A stretch of 64,000 bases of DNA from Deltaproteobacteria bacterium (GCA_021824175.1 JAKALP010000011.1:62001-126000); one strand, 5' to 3'; positions 46,646-56,785 are shown, counted from the stretch's first letter. Notes: a model not told the origin generated them from the sequence alone. Translations and numbers: made by a program.

Positions 46646-47646
46646 GGATTATTCTGCTTTTTGGGGTTGTGGGGTTGAGAGATGGAATGCTTCTTAAAAA
46701 ATTCCCAGATGACTTCCGCTCCATTAATGTCCATACATTTGGCTCCGAGCATGCGGGGGCGGTCAGGCGTCTTGCTGCCTGGGAACGTGTGGCCTCCGCC
46801 TTTGATGGTGTACAATACCACTTCGCGGCCATTGACATCGGGCCCATAGGCATCCACTTCCACACGGCAGTTGTCCCTGGGGTCGCGGTCCGGTAATATC
46901 TTCTTTTCGCTCTTCAGTGGCAATCGGTCCGCCGCCACCCAATACTTCACCGTATCTTCAGTTGAAATAACCTTGCCATAGGATATGCCCAAGGTCCGCA
47001 TCTCACCGCCGTTCCAGGGAATAATTGGGTCCGCGGTACCATTCATGATCAAGACCGGCAGCGGCCGCTCTGGCTGCTGGCCCGCGAGATTGGCCGGCAG
47101 ATTGGCGATCACCGCGGCAACGGCCGCCAGTTTAGCTCCCAGCTCGATCCCCAGGCGGTAAGCCATCATGCCGCCATTGGAAACTCCGGTTACATATACT
47201 CGACTGGCATCGGCCTCGCCGCGTTGAATAAATCCATCGATAAGGCTGCGCATGAACCCCACGTCATCAACCGCCCGGACCTGTTTGCTGCGCCGAAAGG
47301 TTTCGCCGCGCCCGTCGTTCCAGCGACCGTTGAGACCGCTGGGGTAAACCACAATAAAGCCTTCGCGGTCCGCAATGGTATCCAACCCGGTCCATTTGGC
47401 CAGGTTCTCGGCGCTGGCCCCGCCGGCGCCGTGCAGCACAATGACCAACGGGCCTGGCCTTTGAGGTGTTTTGTTGGTGGGGTAGTGCACGGTGTATTGG
47501 CGTTCGACGCCGGCGACATTGACCGCCCGCTCTTGAAATTCAGAAGGCGCATCACCAGCGAAGGCTCCGGAATGGAATTTAAGGAATGCCAGGAAGAGAA
47601 AGCCTAACCTTTTTAGCAACGAAACAATCGTCCGGGTCTTAAGCAT
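46642..47646 (-). CDS. PHB-depolymerase/LpqC-like secreted esterase
   Basis: 334 residues from ATG 47646, with GGAGA six bases upstream. A signal peptide (LGFLFLAFLKFHSGAFA) leads to an alpha/beta-hydrolase: oxyanion VLHGAGGASAEN, nucleophile GVSNGGMMAY, aspartate in GTADPIIPW, histidine in GGHTFPGS. This is the LpqC/feruloyl-esterase-like depolymerase family. The natural substrate may be a polyester or another ester. It is co-transcribed with the PlsC-like gene. Confidence 0.88.
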   Translation of the reverse strand: MLKTRTIVSLLKRLGFLFLAFLKFHSGAFAGDAPSEFQERAVNVAGVERQYTVHYPTNKTPQRPGPLVIVLHGAGGASAENLAKWTGLDTIADREGFIVVYPSGLNGRWNDGRGETFRRSKQVRAVDDVGFMRSLIDGFIQRGEADASRVYVTGVSNGGMMAYRLGIELGAKLAAVAAVIANLPANLAGQQPERPLPVLIMNGTADPIIPWNGGEMRTLGISYGKVISTEDTVKYWVAADRLPLKSEKKILPDRDPRDNCRVEVDAYGPDVNGREVVLYTIKGGGHTFPGSKTPDRPRMLGAKCMDINGAEVIWEFFKKHSISQPHNPKKQNNP

Positions 47647-47738
47647 AGTGCTTCTCCAATGTTCGATCCGCGGCGATGTTACATTCGCCTCACGCGCTTT
47701 GTCAAACACCCGAAGGCGCTCTAAATCAATCCATCATA

Positions 47739-47767
47739 TTGATTTTTAGACATAAAGCATCTATTAT
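47739..47767 (+). promoter_or_regulatory. Sigma-70-like promoter of the CHASE2 kinase gene
   Basis: TTGATT (47739-47744), 17 bases, TATTAT (47762-47767). The start would be near 47774, about 120 bases before the ATG. Confidence 0.5.
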
Positions 47768-47894
47768 GACTCATAGCGCGCGAAGAAATGAACATCCGTG
47801 AAGAATTTATAGGATTGTCCGGCCTGTTCTACGGCCGAATCAAGGGCCAAGGGGACGCTCGCATCGACCTCTAAACAGATTAGACCCTCTATTA

Positions 47895-50435
47895 ATGCTT
47901 AAAAAAATCCTCGCCACCCCCCTGGTCGTAACCATTGTTCTATCCGCCGCAATTCTTGCCGGCATGCTGGCGCCAAACTGTCCCTGGCAAGCCTTGGAAA
48001 ATAAAAATTACGATTTCTTGACTGCTTTTTTCCGCAGCCCGTCCAACCAGCCCATCGCCATCATCGCCATTGATGACGAAAGCATCCGAAAATATGGTGA
48101 TTGGCCCTGGCCCCGCTCGCGCCTGACTGAGATGATCAACCTGCTATCGACCCATGGCGCCGCGGCCTTGGGTATCTGCCAACTCTACACCCAGCCGGAA
48201 CATAACCCTGCATTGGAGCAAATCGATACCCTAAGGGCTCAAATCGCGGACCCCAAATTCAAACTCGATAAAAAAAGCGTTCTTGCCTTAGAAGAGCTGC
48301 TGCACAACTCCCAAGAGGACCTCAATGAAGATACGGCTCTGATTTCCGCGGTGCGAAAGGCCAAGAATGTAGTACTACCCATTGTGTTCACCAAGGTTGC
48401 CCGGGCCGTGGATACGGATGGACGGATGCCGGGCCTGCTGAATATCAACTCTTTTAGTGTTACACGGCTGCCACCCGAACCACCCAGAACAGCGCCCGAC
48501 TTGTTCAGATGGTTGAATCGCGAACAGCTGTTGCCCCTGGTTGCCAATGGCGTTCTGACCACTTTCGAAGAACTGGCTTCCAAGGCCGGTGCGCTCGGCC
48601 ACCTGAACCATTTCGAGGACCCGGATGGGGTCCTGCGCCGCACGCCATTGCTAATAGAGTATGAAGGACGACTATTTCCCTCTCTATCCTTGCAGGTGGC
48701 CCTGAAATTTTTGGATGCCCGGCTCGGAGACCTGACCATTGAGCGCGGATTTTTACGCCAAACCCTGCTCAATGTGAAGCAGATCCAAATCAACACGGAT
48801 GGCGCCTTTAACCTTCTGGTGAATTTAAACCCGCGCTGGCTCAAGCAAAGAACTTTTTCCTTCAGCGAGGTGATGGGCAAAAACATCTCTGCCTCCGTTT
48901 TCAAGGACAAAATCGTATTTATCGGTCTGACGAGTAAAGTCTTGGCGCCATCCCTGCGACTGGGCGCCGGTGGCCGAGCCTCCAGCGTGGAGATCAATGC
49001 CGGGGCATTGAGCGCCATACTGGCTCCCGTGCGGCTCTCAATCCCCGCCTGGGCCCTCTGGCTTGAAATGGGAGCCCTGCTCTACTTTGCTTTCTTCCTT
49101 GTTTTTGTCATTCCCAGGGTCAGCATTAAACTCGGGGCTGCCATTGTCGCCGTCTTTATTGTCTCCTGGTATGCCATGACCGCCGGCCTGCTGCTCGGCT
49201 ATGGGTACCATGTGCGCTGGACAGGGCCGGTATTGCTGGCCGGTTGCGGGTTCATTATCATTCAAATCATGTTCTACTCACGCAAACAGCGCCAGGAAAT
49301 CCTGGACGCCAACAAAACCCTTGGCTTGACCTATCAAGGCCAGGGATTGCTGGATATGGCCTATGAACGCTTCATGCTCTGCCCAATGGAAGATTCCACC
49401 ATCAGAAATCTACTTTACAATCTGGCGCTGGATTTTGAGCGCAAACGGATGTTCAACAAGGCCCTGGCCATCTACAAGCAGATCCGCAACCAGGGCGCAT
49501 TCATGGATATCGATCAGCGCTGCGAGCGTTTGAAAGCCATTGAGGGCGCCGCGGCCATGAGCCCGGCGGCCGGACGAACCGAACGACCGCTGATCATAGG
49601 TGACGCCAAAGCCAAACCGACCATCGGCCGCTATGAGATTGTCCGGGAACTCGGCCGTGGCGCCATGGGGACCGTGTATTTGGGGCGCGATCCCAAGATC
49701 AACCGCGAAGTAGCCATCAAAACCCTTGCCTATGCGGCCGTGGGGCCCAGCGAACTCAAAGAAGTAAAAACGCGATTTTTCCGTGAAGCCCAGGCCGCCG
49801 GCAACCTATCCCATCCCAACATTGTCTCCATCTATGATGTAGGTGAAGAACACGACATGGCCTACATCGCCATGGAGGTGCTCAACGGTCGGGAGCTGAC
49901 GGTCCACTGCCAAACGGATAACCTTTTGCCGCCGGCCAGGGTCCTGGCCATTATCGCGGATGTCTCCCAGGCACTGGAGTACGCCCATCGCAAAGGGGTC
50001 GTGCACCGGGATATTAAACCCGCCAATATCATGGTGCTGGCGGACGACCGGGTCAAAGTCACCGATTTCAGTATTGCCCAGGTCATCGACGCCTCCAAAA
50101 CCAGGACCGGCGAGATTCTGGGCACCCCGAACTACATGTCGCCCGAGCAGATCGCCGGCGAAAAAATCGACGGCCGCTCGGATCTGTTCTCCCTGGGCAT
50201 CATCCTGTATGAGCTGCTCAGCGGGAAAAAACCCTTCAAAGGTGACACCCTCACGGCTTTAGCCTTTGCCATTGCCCAAACCCCCCATGCGCCGTTATTG
50301 AGTTTGGTCACGGACCTGCCGCCTTGCTGTGAGGCCATCGTCAACAAATTACTGGCCAAAAAGGCCTCCAACCGCTATGCTTCAGCGGCGCAAGTAACCA
50401 GTGCCATTGAAGCGTGCCGAGATGTTTTGCGCTGA
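47895..50435 (+). CDS. CHASE2-domain Ser/Thr protein kinase
   Basis: 846 residues. A signal anchor leads to an extracytoplasmic CHASE2 domain (AIIAIDDESIRKYGDWPWPR). Three membrane segments lie near 385-460, then a short TPR-like stretch. The kinase domain begins near 577 with RELGRGAMGTVYLG; the ATP lysine is in VAIKTL, the catalytic loop is VHRDIKPANIM, and the metal motif is DFS where most kinases have DFG. GTPNYMSPEQ is intact. It joins an extracytoplasmic sensor to Hanks-type phosphorylation. Confidence 0.93.
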   Translation: MLKKILATPLVVTIVLSAAILAGMLAPNCPWQALENKNYDFLTAFFRSPSNQPIAIIAIDDESIRKYGDWPWPRSRLTEMINLLSTHGAAALGICQLYTQPEHNPALEQIDTLRAQIADPKFKLDKKSVLALEELLHNSQEDLNEDTALISAVRKAKNVVLPIVFTKVARAVDTDGRMPGLLNINSFSVTRLPPEPPRTAPDLFRWLNREQLLPLVANGVLTTFEELASKAGALGHLNHFEDPDGVLRRTPLLIEYEGRLFPSLSLQVALKFLDARLGDLTIERGFLRQTLLNVKQIQINTDGAFNLLVNLNPRWLKQRTFSFSEVMGKNISASVFKDKIVFIGLTSKVLAPSLRLGAGGRASSVEINAGALSAILAPVRLSIPAWALWLEMGALLYFAFFLVFVIPRVSIKLGAAIVAVFIVSWYAMTAGLLLGYGYHVRWTGPVLLAGCGFIIIQIMFYSRKQRQEILDANKTLGLTYQGQGLLDMAYERFMLCPMEDSTIRNLLYNLALDFERKRMFNKALAIYKQIRNQGAFMDIDQRCERLKAIEGAAAMSPAAGRTERPLIIGDAKAKPTIGRYEIVRELGRGAMGTVYLGRDPKINREVAIKTLAYAAVGPSELKEVKTRFFREAQAAGNLSHPNIVSIYDVGEEHDMAYIAMEVLNGRELTVHCQTDNLLPPARVLAIIADVSQALEYAHRKGVVHRDIKPANIMVLADDRVKVTDFSIAQVIDASKTRTGEILGTPNYMSPEQIAGEKIDGRSDLFSLGIILYELLSGKKPFKGDTLTALAFAIAQTPHAPLLSLVTDLPPCCEAIVNKLLAKKASNRYASAAQVTSAIEACRDVLR

Positions 50436-50464
50436 AATCCTCGCCCACGGAAAGGAGATTCGCC

Positions 50465-50845
50465 ATGGCGATGCTGGTTCTGATGCATGAAGGTCTTACC
50501 ATCAAGGAGATTCCCTTGGAAAAGCCGCTGATCCGCATCGGGCGCAAAATCGGCTCTGAAATTTTCCTGGAAGACAAACTGGCCAGCCAAAATCACGCCA
50601 AAATTGAAATCCTGCCCGACCCCAAGCAAAAGGGCCACGTGATCCATATCCTCGAAGATCTTCAAAGCACCAACCATACCTACGTCAATGGCCAAGAGAT
50701 CACCCGCAAAGAACTCGTGCACGAAGACACCATCCGTATCGGCAAACATGTCTTCAAATTCATCGAAGAAGCAGCCATGGACGGCGACAAGACGACCAAG
50801 CTTCACAAAAGCTGGATTCGGGGTGTGTATTACACCAAGGAGTAA
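50465..50845 (+). CDS. FHA-domain protein
   Basis: 126 residues from ATG 50465 (AAAGGAG upstream). One forkhead-associated domain is visible: RIGRKIGSEIFLEDKLASQN and STNHTYVNGQEI. FHA domains bind phosphothreonine peptides. It lies 29 bases after the kinase gene and is likely a substrate or effector of that kinase. Confidence 0.92.
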   Translation: MAMLVLMHEGLTIKEIPLEKPLIRIGRKIGSEIFLEDKLASQNHAKIEILPDPKQKGHVIHILEDLQSTNHTYVNGQEITRKELVHEDTIRIGKHVFKFIEEAAMDGDKTTKLHKSWIRGVYYTKE

Positions 50846-51151
50846 ATGAGCGCTCCAATACCATCTCATGACGATGGACGAGCTGCCTTGGCACCCACCG
50901 GTCCGCGCGCAGGACACAGAAAATTCCCTCCAAAGAAAATACAGTAATATCAAAGGCAAGCAACCATTAAGACTATCTCGAAATAGGGGAATGCCTAAAA
51001 ACTCGAGCCAAAAACCCTATGCCGCCCTATCCAAAACCTATTTATTAACACGGTAGTTAAAAAATATTGTGATCTATCCTATCGCATTATAAAGTTGGCC
51101 ATAGGCTTTCAAAGTGTTCCATCCTAATCAAGCAAGAGGGGGTGCGCTGCC
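50846..51151. other. Gap with no recognised gene
   Basis: 306 bases between the FHA gene and the chalcone-isomerase-like gene. A 62-codon plus-strand frame (50868-51056) has no ribosome-binding site or family match and is not annotated. A promoter for the next gene may lie near 51064-51095 (TTGTGA...TATAAA, 15-base spacer), but the spacing is poor. Confidence 0.5.
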
Positions 51152-51772
51152 ATGAAATGGATAGCATTTATTATTTGCCTGATTATTCCATCCGCAGCAT
51201 TGGCGCTGACCGTGGAAGGCAATTCTTATGAAGATTCAGTCACCATCAAAGGCCACGAACTGAAACTGATCGGCGCGGGTCTTCGCGAAATTTACGGCTT
51301 CAATGTCTACACCCTTGGGGCTTACAGCGAAACCGGGGGGTGCGAAGACCAGGAGATCATAGACAAGGAAGAGGTCAAATATCTGCGGTTAAATATTCTG
51401 CGCAATATCGATTCGGAGAAAGTGGTCCGCCGAATCAATGAGGCCTTTAACGACAGCCTGCCTCCCAATGTATCGCCCAATCTACTGAAGCATAGAGATC
51501 AATCGTTTTCCTACTTCAAGGGACGGTGCCTCAAAGGCACGGTTTTCGAATTTATCTATATCCCCGGCACTGGAACGATATTTAAACAAAATGGAAAAAT
51601 CATGGGGCCGACCATACCGGGCAAGGAGTATCATACGGCTTTTTGGAATGTCTACTTCGGTAAAAAAACCTGTTGCTCAGAATTAAAAGATCAGCTTCTG
51701 GTTAAATGCAGACCGGAGCAGCCATTAAGGCCGATGGAGTCGGACGATCCATACTCTGTGTATAGAAATTAG
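51152..51772 (+). CDS. Exported chalcone-isomerase-like protein
   Basis: 206 residues. A signal peptide (WIAFIICLIIPSAALA) is followed by a chalcone-isomerase-like fold: LIGAGLREIYGFNVYTLGAY, LNILRNIDSEKVVRRINEAF and TAFWNVYFGKKTC. In bacteria this family has no known flavonoid activity and may bind fatty acids. GAGGGGG lies upstream of the ATG. It appears to be a single gene. Confidence 0.85.
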   Translation: MKWIAFIICLIIPSAALALTVEGNSYEDSVTIKGHELKLIGAGLREIYGFNVYTLGAYSETGGCEDQEIIDKEEVKYLRLNILRNIDSEKVVRRINEAFNDSLPPNVSPNLLKHRDQSFSYFKGRCLKGTVFEFIYIPGTGTIFKQNGKIMGPTIPGKEYHTAFWNVYFGKKTCCSELKDQLLVKCRPEQPLRPMESDDPYSVYRN

Positions 51773-51987
51773 TTTCGAATAAATAGTCGGCCAGCGTGTG
51801 GCGGATATCAAATGAAATCATGGGCTGTACTGCTATGCTGGATGGAAATTCCGAAAACAGTCCGGTGATATTCTTCGCGCATTCATCGCTCCGGTTCTGC
51901 CCATGGAGGTAGACGCTTGAGTTGGAAGTTGGAATGAAGATGTCCTGACACTCGCTTCAAACGGTACCTCGGATGGGGGAGATTGCC

Positions 51988-53343
51988 ATGAAGAGATTGA
52001 ATCAATCCTGGAATATGCTTTTATTGTTGTTCAGCTTTATACTCCTATGCTCGCCAGCCTGGGGTGCGGATGAGATTAAAATCGGCATTATCGGCCCCAT
52101 GGAGATGATATATGGCCAAAACCATTGGAACGGCGCCGTGCTGGCGGCCGACGAGCTCAACGCCGCCGGTGGCATCAAAGTCGGCGAAAAGCGTATGAAG
52201 GTCAAATTGATCAAAGCCGATTCCGATGAGATCTTCAGCACCGCCACCGCCGTCAATGCCATCGAGCAGCTGATCTTGCGGGACAAGGTCAACTTTGTAA
52301 TGGGTGGCATCGTCACCGAGGCTTGCCTGGCCATGCAGGATGTGGCCATGGACAATAAGACATTGTTCTTTACGGCCGGTCCGGCCCATCCCGAACTGTG
52401 CGACCGGGTCATTCGAGATTACAATCGCTATAAGTACTACTTTCGCCTCAGCCCCTTTAACTCAACTTATCTATCTAAAAATCTGATCAGCTTCGTGCGC
52501 TCCATCACGGCTAAGATGAACAAGGAATTAGACATTAAACAAATCAAAGTCGGCATCCTGGCTGAAAAGGACATGTGGGCCGATCCCATTGTCGCGGATG
52601 CCAAGCAGATGCTGCCTAAAATGGGGCTGGAAATTGCAGGCGTTTGGCGCATATCGCCATCGGCCAAGACCCTCACCGCCGAGCTGGCGGATGTTCAGCG
52701 TTCCGGCTGCCACATCCTGTTGACGATCCTCAACGGCCCGGCGGGCGTTGTACTGGGCCGGCAGTATGGCGAACTGAAAGTCCCCACGATCATTACAGGC
52801 ATTCTGACCCAGTGCGCAACGCTCAAGTGGATGGACATCACCCAGGGTATGGGCAACTATGTCATGACGGCCACCAACTATGTCCAGGACATGGAGTACA
52901 ACGAGCTGACAAAGCCCTTTGTGGATGAGTTCATCAAGCGCTATGGCGATTTGCCGGCCTTTACGGCGGACACCTACACAGGGGTCAAATATATTTTGCG
53001 ACAGACCATTGAAGAAGTGGGATCGTTAGACCCTGAAAAGATGATTCCCTACCTCGAATCCCATTACATCAAGGTGCCGCCGGGTATTGGCGCCCTGGAA
53101 AAAGATGAGTTGGGGCGACACCGCCACGATCTGAAATGGGGGCCGGGTTATATCACCGGCATTGGCGCCCAGTGGCAGGACGGCAAATTTGTGGCGGTCT
53201 GGCCGCACTTTGTCTGGCACAGCCCTTACTGGGATTTCGCGGTGGAGCCATCGGACACTCCGACATCCAATGAAATCTCTTACAAAGGTATGAAGCCCTT
53301 TGTCTTTCCGCCATGGGTGGTAGAAGCCTACGGAAAGAAGTAG
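51988..53343 (+). CDS. Periplasmic substrate-binding protein, branched-chain amino acid (LivK) type
   Basis: 451 residues from ATG 51988, with GGGGGAG upstream. A signal peptide (MLLLLFSFILLCSPAWGA) precedes a type I periplasmic fold: IKIGIIGPMEMIYGQNHWNG, ADELNAAGGIKVG. These proteins deliver amino acids or related small molecules to ABC transporters, and some serve as sensors. No permease or ATPase gene is nearby, so the partner is elsewhere. The 3' end meets the Ste24-like gene tail to tail with a 2-base gap. Confidence 0.88.
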   Translation: MKRLNQSWNMLLLLFSFILLCSPAWGADEIKIGIIGPMEMIYGQNHWNGAVLAADELNAAGGIKVGEKRMKVKLIKADSDEIFSTATAVNAIEQLILRDKVNFVMGGIVTEACLAMQDVAMDNKTLFFTAGPAHPELCDRVIRDYNRYKYYFRLSPFNSTYLSKNLISFVRSITAKMNKELDIKQIKVGILAEKDMWADPIVADAKQMLPKMGLEIAGVWRISPSAKTLTAELADVQRSGCHILLTILNGPAGVVLGRQYGELKVPTIITGILTQCATLKWMDITQGMGNYVMTATNYVQDMEYNELTKPFVDEFIKRYGDLPAFTADTYTGVKYILRQTIEEVGSLDPEKMIPYLESHYIKVPPGIGALEKDELGRHRHDLKWGPGYITGIGAQWQDGKFVAVWPHFVWHSPYWDFAVEPSDTPTSNEISYKGMKPFVFPPWVVEAYGKK

Positions 53344-53345
53344 AA

Positions 53346-54581
53346 TCATCCATTTTTTTCGATGGCCTCAATCCGTTGCAGCACCGGCGGATGGGAGTAA
53401 TTCAGAAACACATAAAACGGATGCGGACACAGGTTGCTCAAATTATCCACGGATAGTTTCTTCAATGCCTGGGCCAAAGCCTTGCCTTGGGGTGCGGTAG
53501 CGGCGGCAAAACGATCGGCCTCATATTCGTGGCGCCGGGAGAGATATTGCATGGCAATGCCCATCACGGTATCCAGGGGCGCATAAAGCAGACCAAAAAA
53601 GACCAGGCCGGCATAGACCGACACATGCTCCACCCCAAAAGCCTGAAACAGGGCGGGATAGGAGACAAACCAGGAGAGGATGTAGAACATCAGGCCGGAT
53701 TGAGCGATGCCGATGATCATCATTTTCAGAATATGTTTCTGTTTGAAATGACCCATTTCGTGAGCCAGCACCGCCACAAGTTCTTCCGTGGTGTGCTTGG
53801 CGATCAGAGTATCAAACAGAGCGATGCGCCGGTGGCGGCCGAAACCGGTAAAAAAGGCATTGCTTTTCGTGCTGCGCTTGGAACCGTCCATAACCACGAT
53901 GTTGTCCAGCGGGAAGTTGATCTGGCGGGCATAGGCCAAAATGGCCGCGCGCAACTCCCCTTCGGCCAGGGGTTCAAACTTGTTGAACAACGGCATGATC
54001 CAGGTGGGGGCAATATACTGCATCAGCAACATAAACCCGACGGTAAGCAGCCAGCAATACCACCAGGCATTGACGCCAGCGTATTGGAAAAAAAGCAAAA
54101 CAACCGCCAGTAAGGGCGCGCCGATCAAAACAGCCAAAACCAAGGCCTTGAAACGATCGAAGATGTAGGTCTTCCAAGTGGTTTTGTTAAACCCAAAGCG
54201 CGCTTCGATGACAAAGGTATCGTACAGGGCAAAGGGCTGGCCTATCAAGACCTTGAAGAATCCCAAGGCGCCGATAAAAATCAACCCCGTCGCCACCGGC
54301 GGATAATTCAAAGCACGCACCCAGCCATCCAACCAGGTGAACCCGCCGCCAAACCAGAAGATAAGTAAGACCGTCAAATCAACCAAGCGGGTAATCCAGC
54401 CGAAACGGGTGTTGATCCGCAAGTAGTTCTGGGAGCGTCGGTATTGATCGGCGTCATACCAGCCGGTGAGCTTGGGGGGCAGCTCGGCGCTGAGCTGCCC
54501 GAGGTTCAATATGTCGGCAGTCAAATTTAATGCTGTATCCAGAAGCAATGCCAAAAGAATAATCAGAGCGATGAGGTTCAT
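53346..54581 (-). CDS. M48-family membrane metalloprotease, Ste24/CAAX-protease-1-like
   Basis: 411 residues with several membrane segments. The zinc motif is VLAHEMGHFKQKH and a downstream glutamate sits in RHEYEADRFAA. DGSKRSTKSNAFFTGFGRHR is a Ste24 signature. It probably cleaves membrane or exported proteins; bacterial prenylation is not implied. Its start overlaps the acyltransferase-hydrolase gene stop by 4 bp (ATGA). Confidence 0.92.
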   Translation of the reverse strand: MNLIALIILLALLLDTALNLTADILNLGQLSAELPPKLTGWYDADQYRRSQNYLRINTRFGWITRLVDLTVLLIFWFGGGFTWLDGWVRALNYPPVATGLIFIGALGFFKVLIGQPFALYDTFVIEARFGFNKTTWKTYIFDRFKALVLAVLIGAPLLAVVLLFFQYAGVNAWWYCWLLTVGFMLLMQYIAPTWIMPLFNKFEPLAEGELRAAILAYARQINFPLDNIVVMDGSKRSTKSNAFFTGFGRHRRIALFDTLIAKHTTEELVAVLAHEMGHFKQKHILKMMIIGIAQSGLMFYILSWFVSYPALFQAFGVEHVSVYAGLVFFGLLYAPLDTVMGIAMQYLSRRHEYEADRFAAATAPQGKALAQALKKLSVDNLSNLCPHPFYVFLNYSHPPVLQRIEAIEKNG

Positions 54582-56785
54582 GAGGTCGCCTCAATTGGGG
54601 GGGCTGGCGACACCACTGGCTTGCGCCGGCCCTTGCGGAGCTGATCGACGAACTCACCGATGGTCCGGTGCACCCGCTCTGAACCTTCGCCCAGCAAAAT
54701 CCCATGCCGCTTGATGTTAAACGTGATGTATTGCTTATCTTCCGAGCCAATGCGCTGAAAAATCCGCTCCGATCCTTTGGGATTGACTACCGGATCATCC
54801 ATGGATTGCGCCACCAGAGCCGGCACGCGAATGTGCTCTATCCTGGGCTCCACCGCATCCATCAGACGCTCCAGTTCACGCACGCCGGCAATGGGGTTGC
54901 GGAGGTAATTGATGTGGGGATTTTCGGGATGGTTTTCCACATATTCCTTGCGGGCTTCTTCCCAGCGCATCCGCTTCATCAAGCGGTTCCAGGTATCCAC
55001 CAGGGGCACCAAACGGGTGGCCGCGTCTTGCAGACGTAACGGAGTGGCTACGGCGAAAACCCCTAATAAATCATCGATGCGACTGGCCAGCTCCAGCGCC
55101 AGGGCGGCGCCAGTGGAAAAACCACCCACAATGACCTGTTTGCAAATACTGCTGATCAGCAAATACCCCTCTTCCACGGAATGAATCCACTCCTTATAGG
55201 AACACTGGGCCAGATCCTCGGGCGCCGTGCCGTGCCCTTTCAGCCGCGGCACATAGACCCAATACCCTTTGCGGCCCAAATATTCGGCCAGGGTTTTGAC
55301 TTCCGCCGGGGCTGCCATATAACCATGGCACAACAAAATACCCACTTTGCGCGAGCGGCCGCGAATCAGAATGGGCCGGCCGATATGCTGGGGTTTGGTC
55401 TCGCCTTGAAGATAAAAGCGATGGTAATCGGCCTCGAACTCCTGCTCGGCTTTTTGGCGAAAGAATTTGGCGATGCGCCGGCGCAAAATGAAGCCCGGCA
55501 TCCAGCTTAACCAGGAGATCTTGCGTTGCAGCACTTCCAAAGGCTCTGCTTCGTTCGCCATCACCGCGATGGGGTTATCAACGCGCGCCCGGTTGAAATC
55601 AAACATGGTGCGCAGCTTGGAAGTATTGAGCAGTAAACAGGCCCCTTCCTTGTGCGCCACCCCTTTTTCTTCGGCAATGGCCAGAAAATCCGATAGCTTT
55701 TGATAACGGTCATCCAGCAGCAGGTGATCCTGATCCTCTTGCATGCTGGTGTGCACATGCCCCCCTGATGCGGGGACCCCCTGCTGAATGGCCAGGAAAG
55801 CCCGTCTACGGAAATTGTCGATGCGCAAGCGCCGGCGCGGGCTCTTCTTGAGCAACGAGGCGAAGATATGATCGTGATTGATGGTGGTCAAATCATAGAT
55901 GCCGGCCATGTATCGTTCCATGATCCGCATGGCCGCCTTACGCAGACAGGGAAGACAGGGCAATGGATCGTCGAAACCGAATGGCTCGGGGCGATGGATA
56001 TCTTTAAGAATAGACTTTTTTTGTAAGTACGGACCGATTTCAATGGGTGCGCCGAAGCGCATATCAATGTCCACACCAGCCGTCAGCATTGCCCCTTCGG
56101 TCATCAACTCTTCCACCGCCCGTTCGGAAAGATCTTCCACAAACCATTTGGCCAGCTTGTTTAAGACATTCAACCGGGCCCGCAGTGGGTAGTAAGTGAG
56201 ATTGACGGGCACGATATAGGTGCCCAATGGGCTCACTTCAGCCGAGTCCGGCAGGTTGAACATGGGACGCAGGCGTTCGATCTCCCTGGAATCATCCCGC
56301 GTTAATGTTGCGATGCGTTGCCTGTAAAACTCGGTACGCAAGGCCAAGTGCGCGGCGCCTGTGTGGGGCCGATGTTTACCATGGGCATGGGAGACCATGA
56401 ACCGGCCTTTTTCAATTATCTTCTTGTTTTTCACCATGCGGCCTTCGGGGAAAATGATCCAGGAAGCCTCATTGGTCAGCAGAGTTTTAACGATCAAACG
56501 GTCTCGATGTGGGTCTTTGGTGGAGACCGCCCCCACTGATTCAAGAAAACGCCCCAACGCCCCACCATAGAATTCGGACGAAGCCAGGGACCAGATCGGG
56601 GACTTGAGAATTTTGTTCAGGTAATAGGGCACCAGGAAGGTTTCCAGGCGGGTAAAATGGTTGACCACGAAGATCTTGGCGCCATTGGGAATATTTTCGG
56701 TGCCATGCAGATTGACGCGGGCCCTGGAAAGATTGGAGAGGGTTTTAATGGCCAGACTTGTGGTTCGGTAAGCAAACGGGTTCAT
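54578..56785 (-). CDS. Acyltransferase-alpha/beta-hydrolase fusion
   Basis: 735 residues. Residues ~20-250 are PlsC-like, with VVNHFTRLETF (HX4E, glutamate instead of the usual aspartate) and IIFPEGRMVKN. A middle helical region is followed near 485-715 by an alpha/beta hydrolase: GILLCHGYMAAP, the nucleophile loop GGFSTGAALALELA, RLKGHGTAPEDL, and QSMDDPVVNPKGS. It could remodel phospholipids by deacylation and reacylation; this is inferred. It is translationally coupled to the Ste24-like protease. Confidence 0.87.
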   Translation of the reverse strand: MNPFAYRTTSLAIKTLSNLSRARVNLHGTENIPNGAKIFVVNHFTRLETFLVPYYLNKILKSPIWSLASSEFYGGALGRFLESVGAVSTKDPHRDRLIVKTLLTNEASWIIFPEGRMVKNKKIIEKGRFMVSHAHGKHRPHTGAAHLALRTEFYRQRIATLTRDDSREIERLRPMFNLPDSAEVSPLGTYIVPVNLTYYPLRARLNVLNKLAKWFVEDLSERAVEELMTEGAMLTAGVDIDMRFGAPIEIGPYLQKKSILKDIHRPEPFGFDDPLPCLPCLRKAAMRIMERYMAGIYDLTTINHDHIFASLLKKSPRRRLRIDNFRRRAFLAIQQGVPASGGHVHTSMQEDQDHLLLDDRYQKLSDFLAIAEEKGVAHKEGACLLLNTSKLRTMFDFNRARVDNPIAVMANEAEPLEVLQRKISWLSWMPGFILRRRIAKFFRQKAEQEFEADYHRFYLQGETKPQHIGRPILIRGRSRKVGILLCHGYMAAPAEVKTLAEYLGRKGYWVYVPRLKGHGTAPEDLAQCSYKEWIHSVEEGYLLISSICKQVIVGGFSTGAALALELASRIDDLLGVFAVATPLRLQDAATRLVPLVDTWNRLMKRMRWEEARKEYVENHPENPHINYLRNPIAGVRELERLMDAVEPRIEHIRVPALVAQSMDDPVVNPKGSERIFQRIGSEDKQYITFNIKRHGILLGEGSERVHRTIGEFVDQLRKGRRKPVVSPAPPIEATS

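Noticed and set aside
50868-51056. 62-codon plus-strand frame after the FHA gene
   Set aside because: No ribosome-binding site, no hydrophobic or domain pattern, and no coupling to neighbours.
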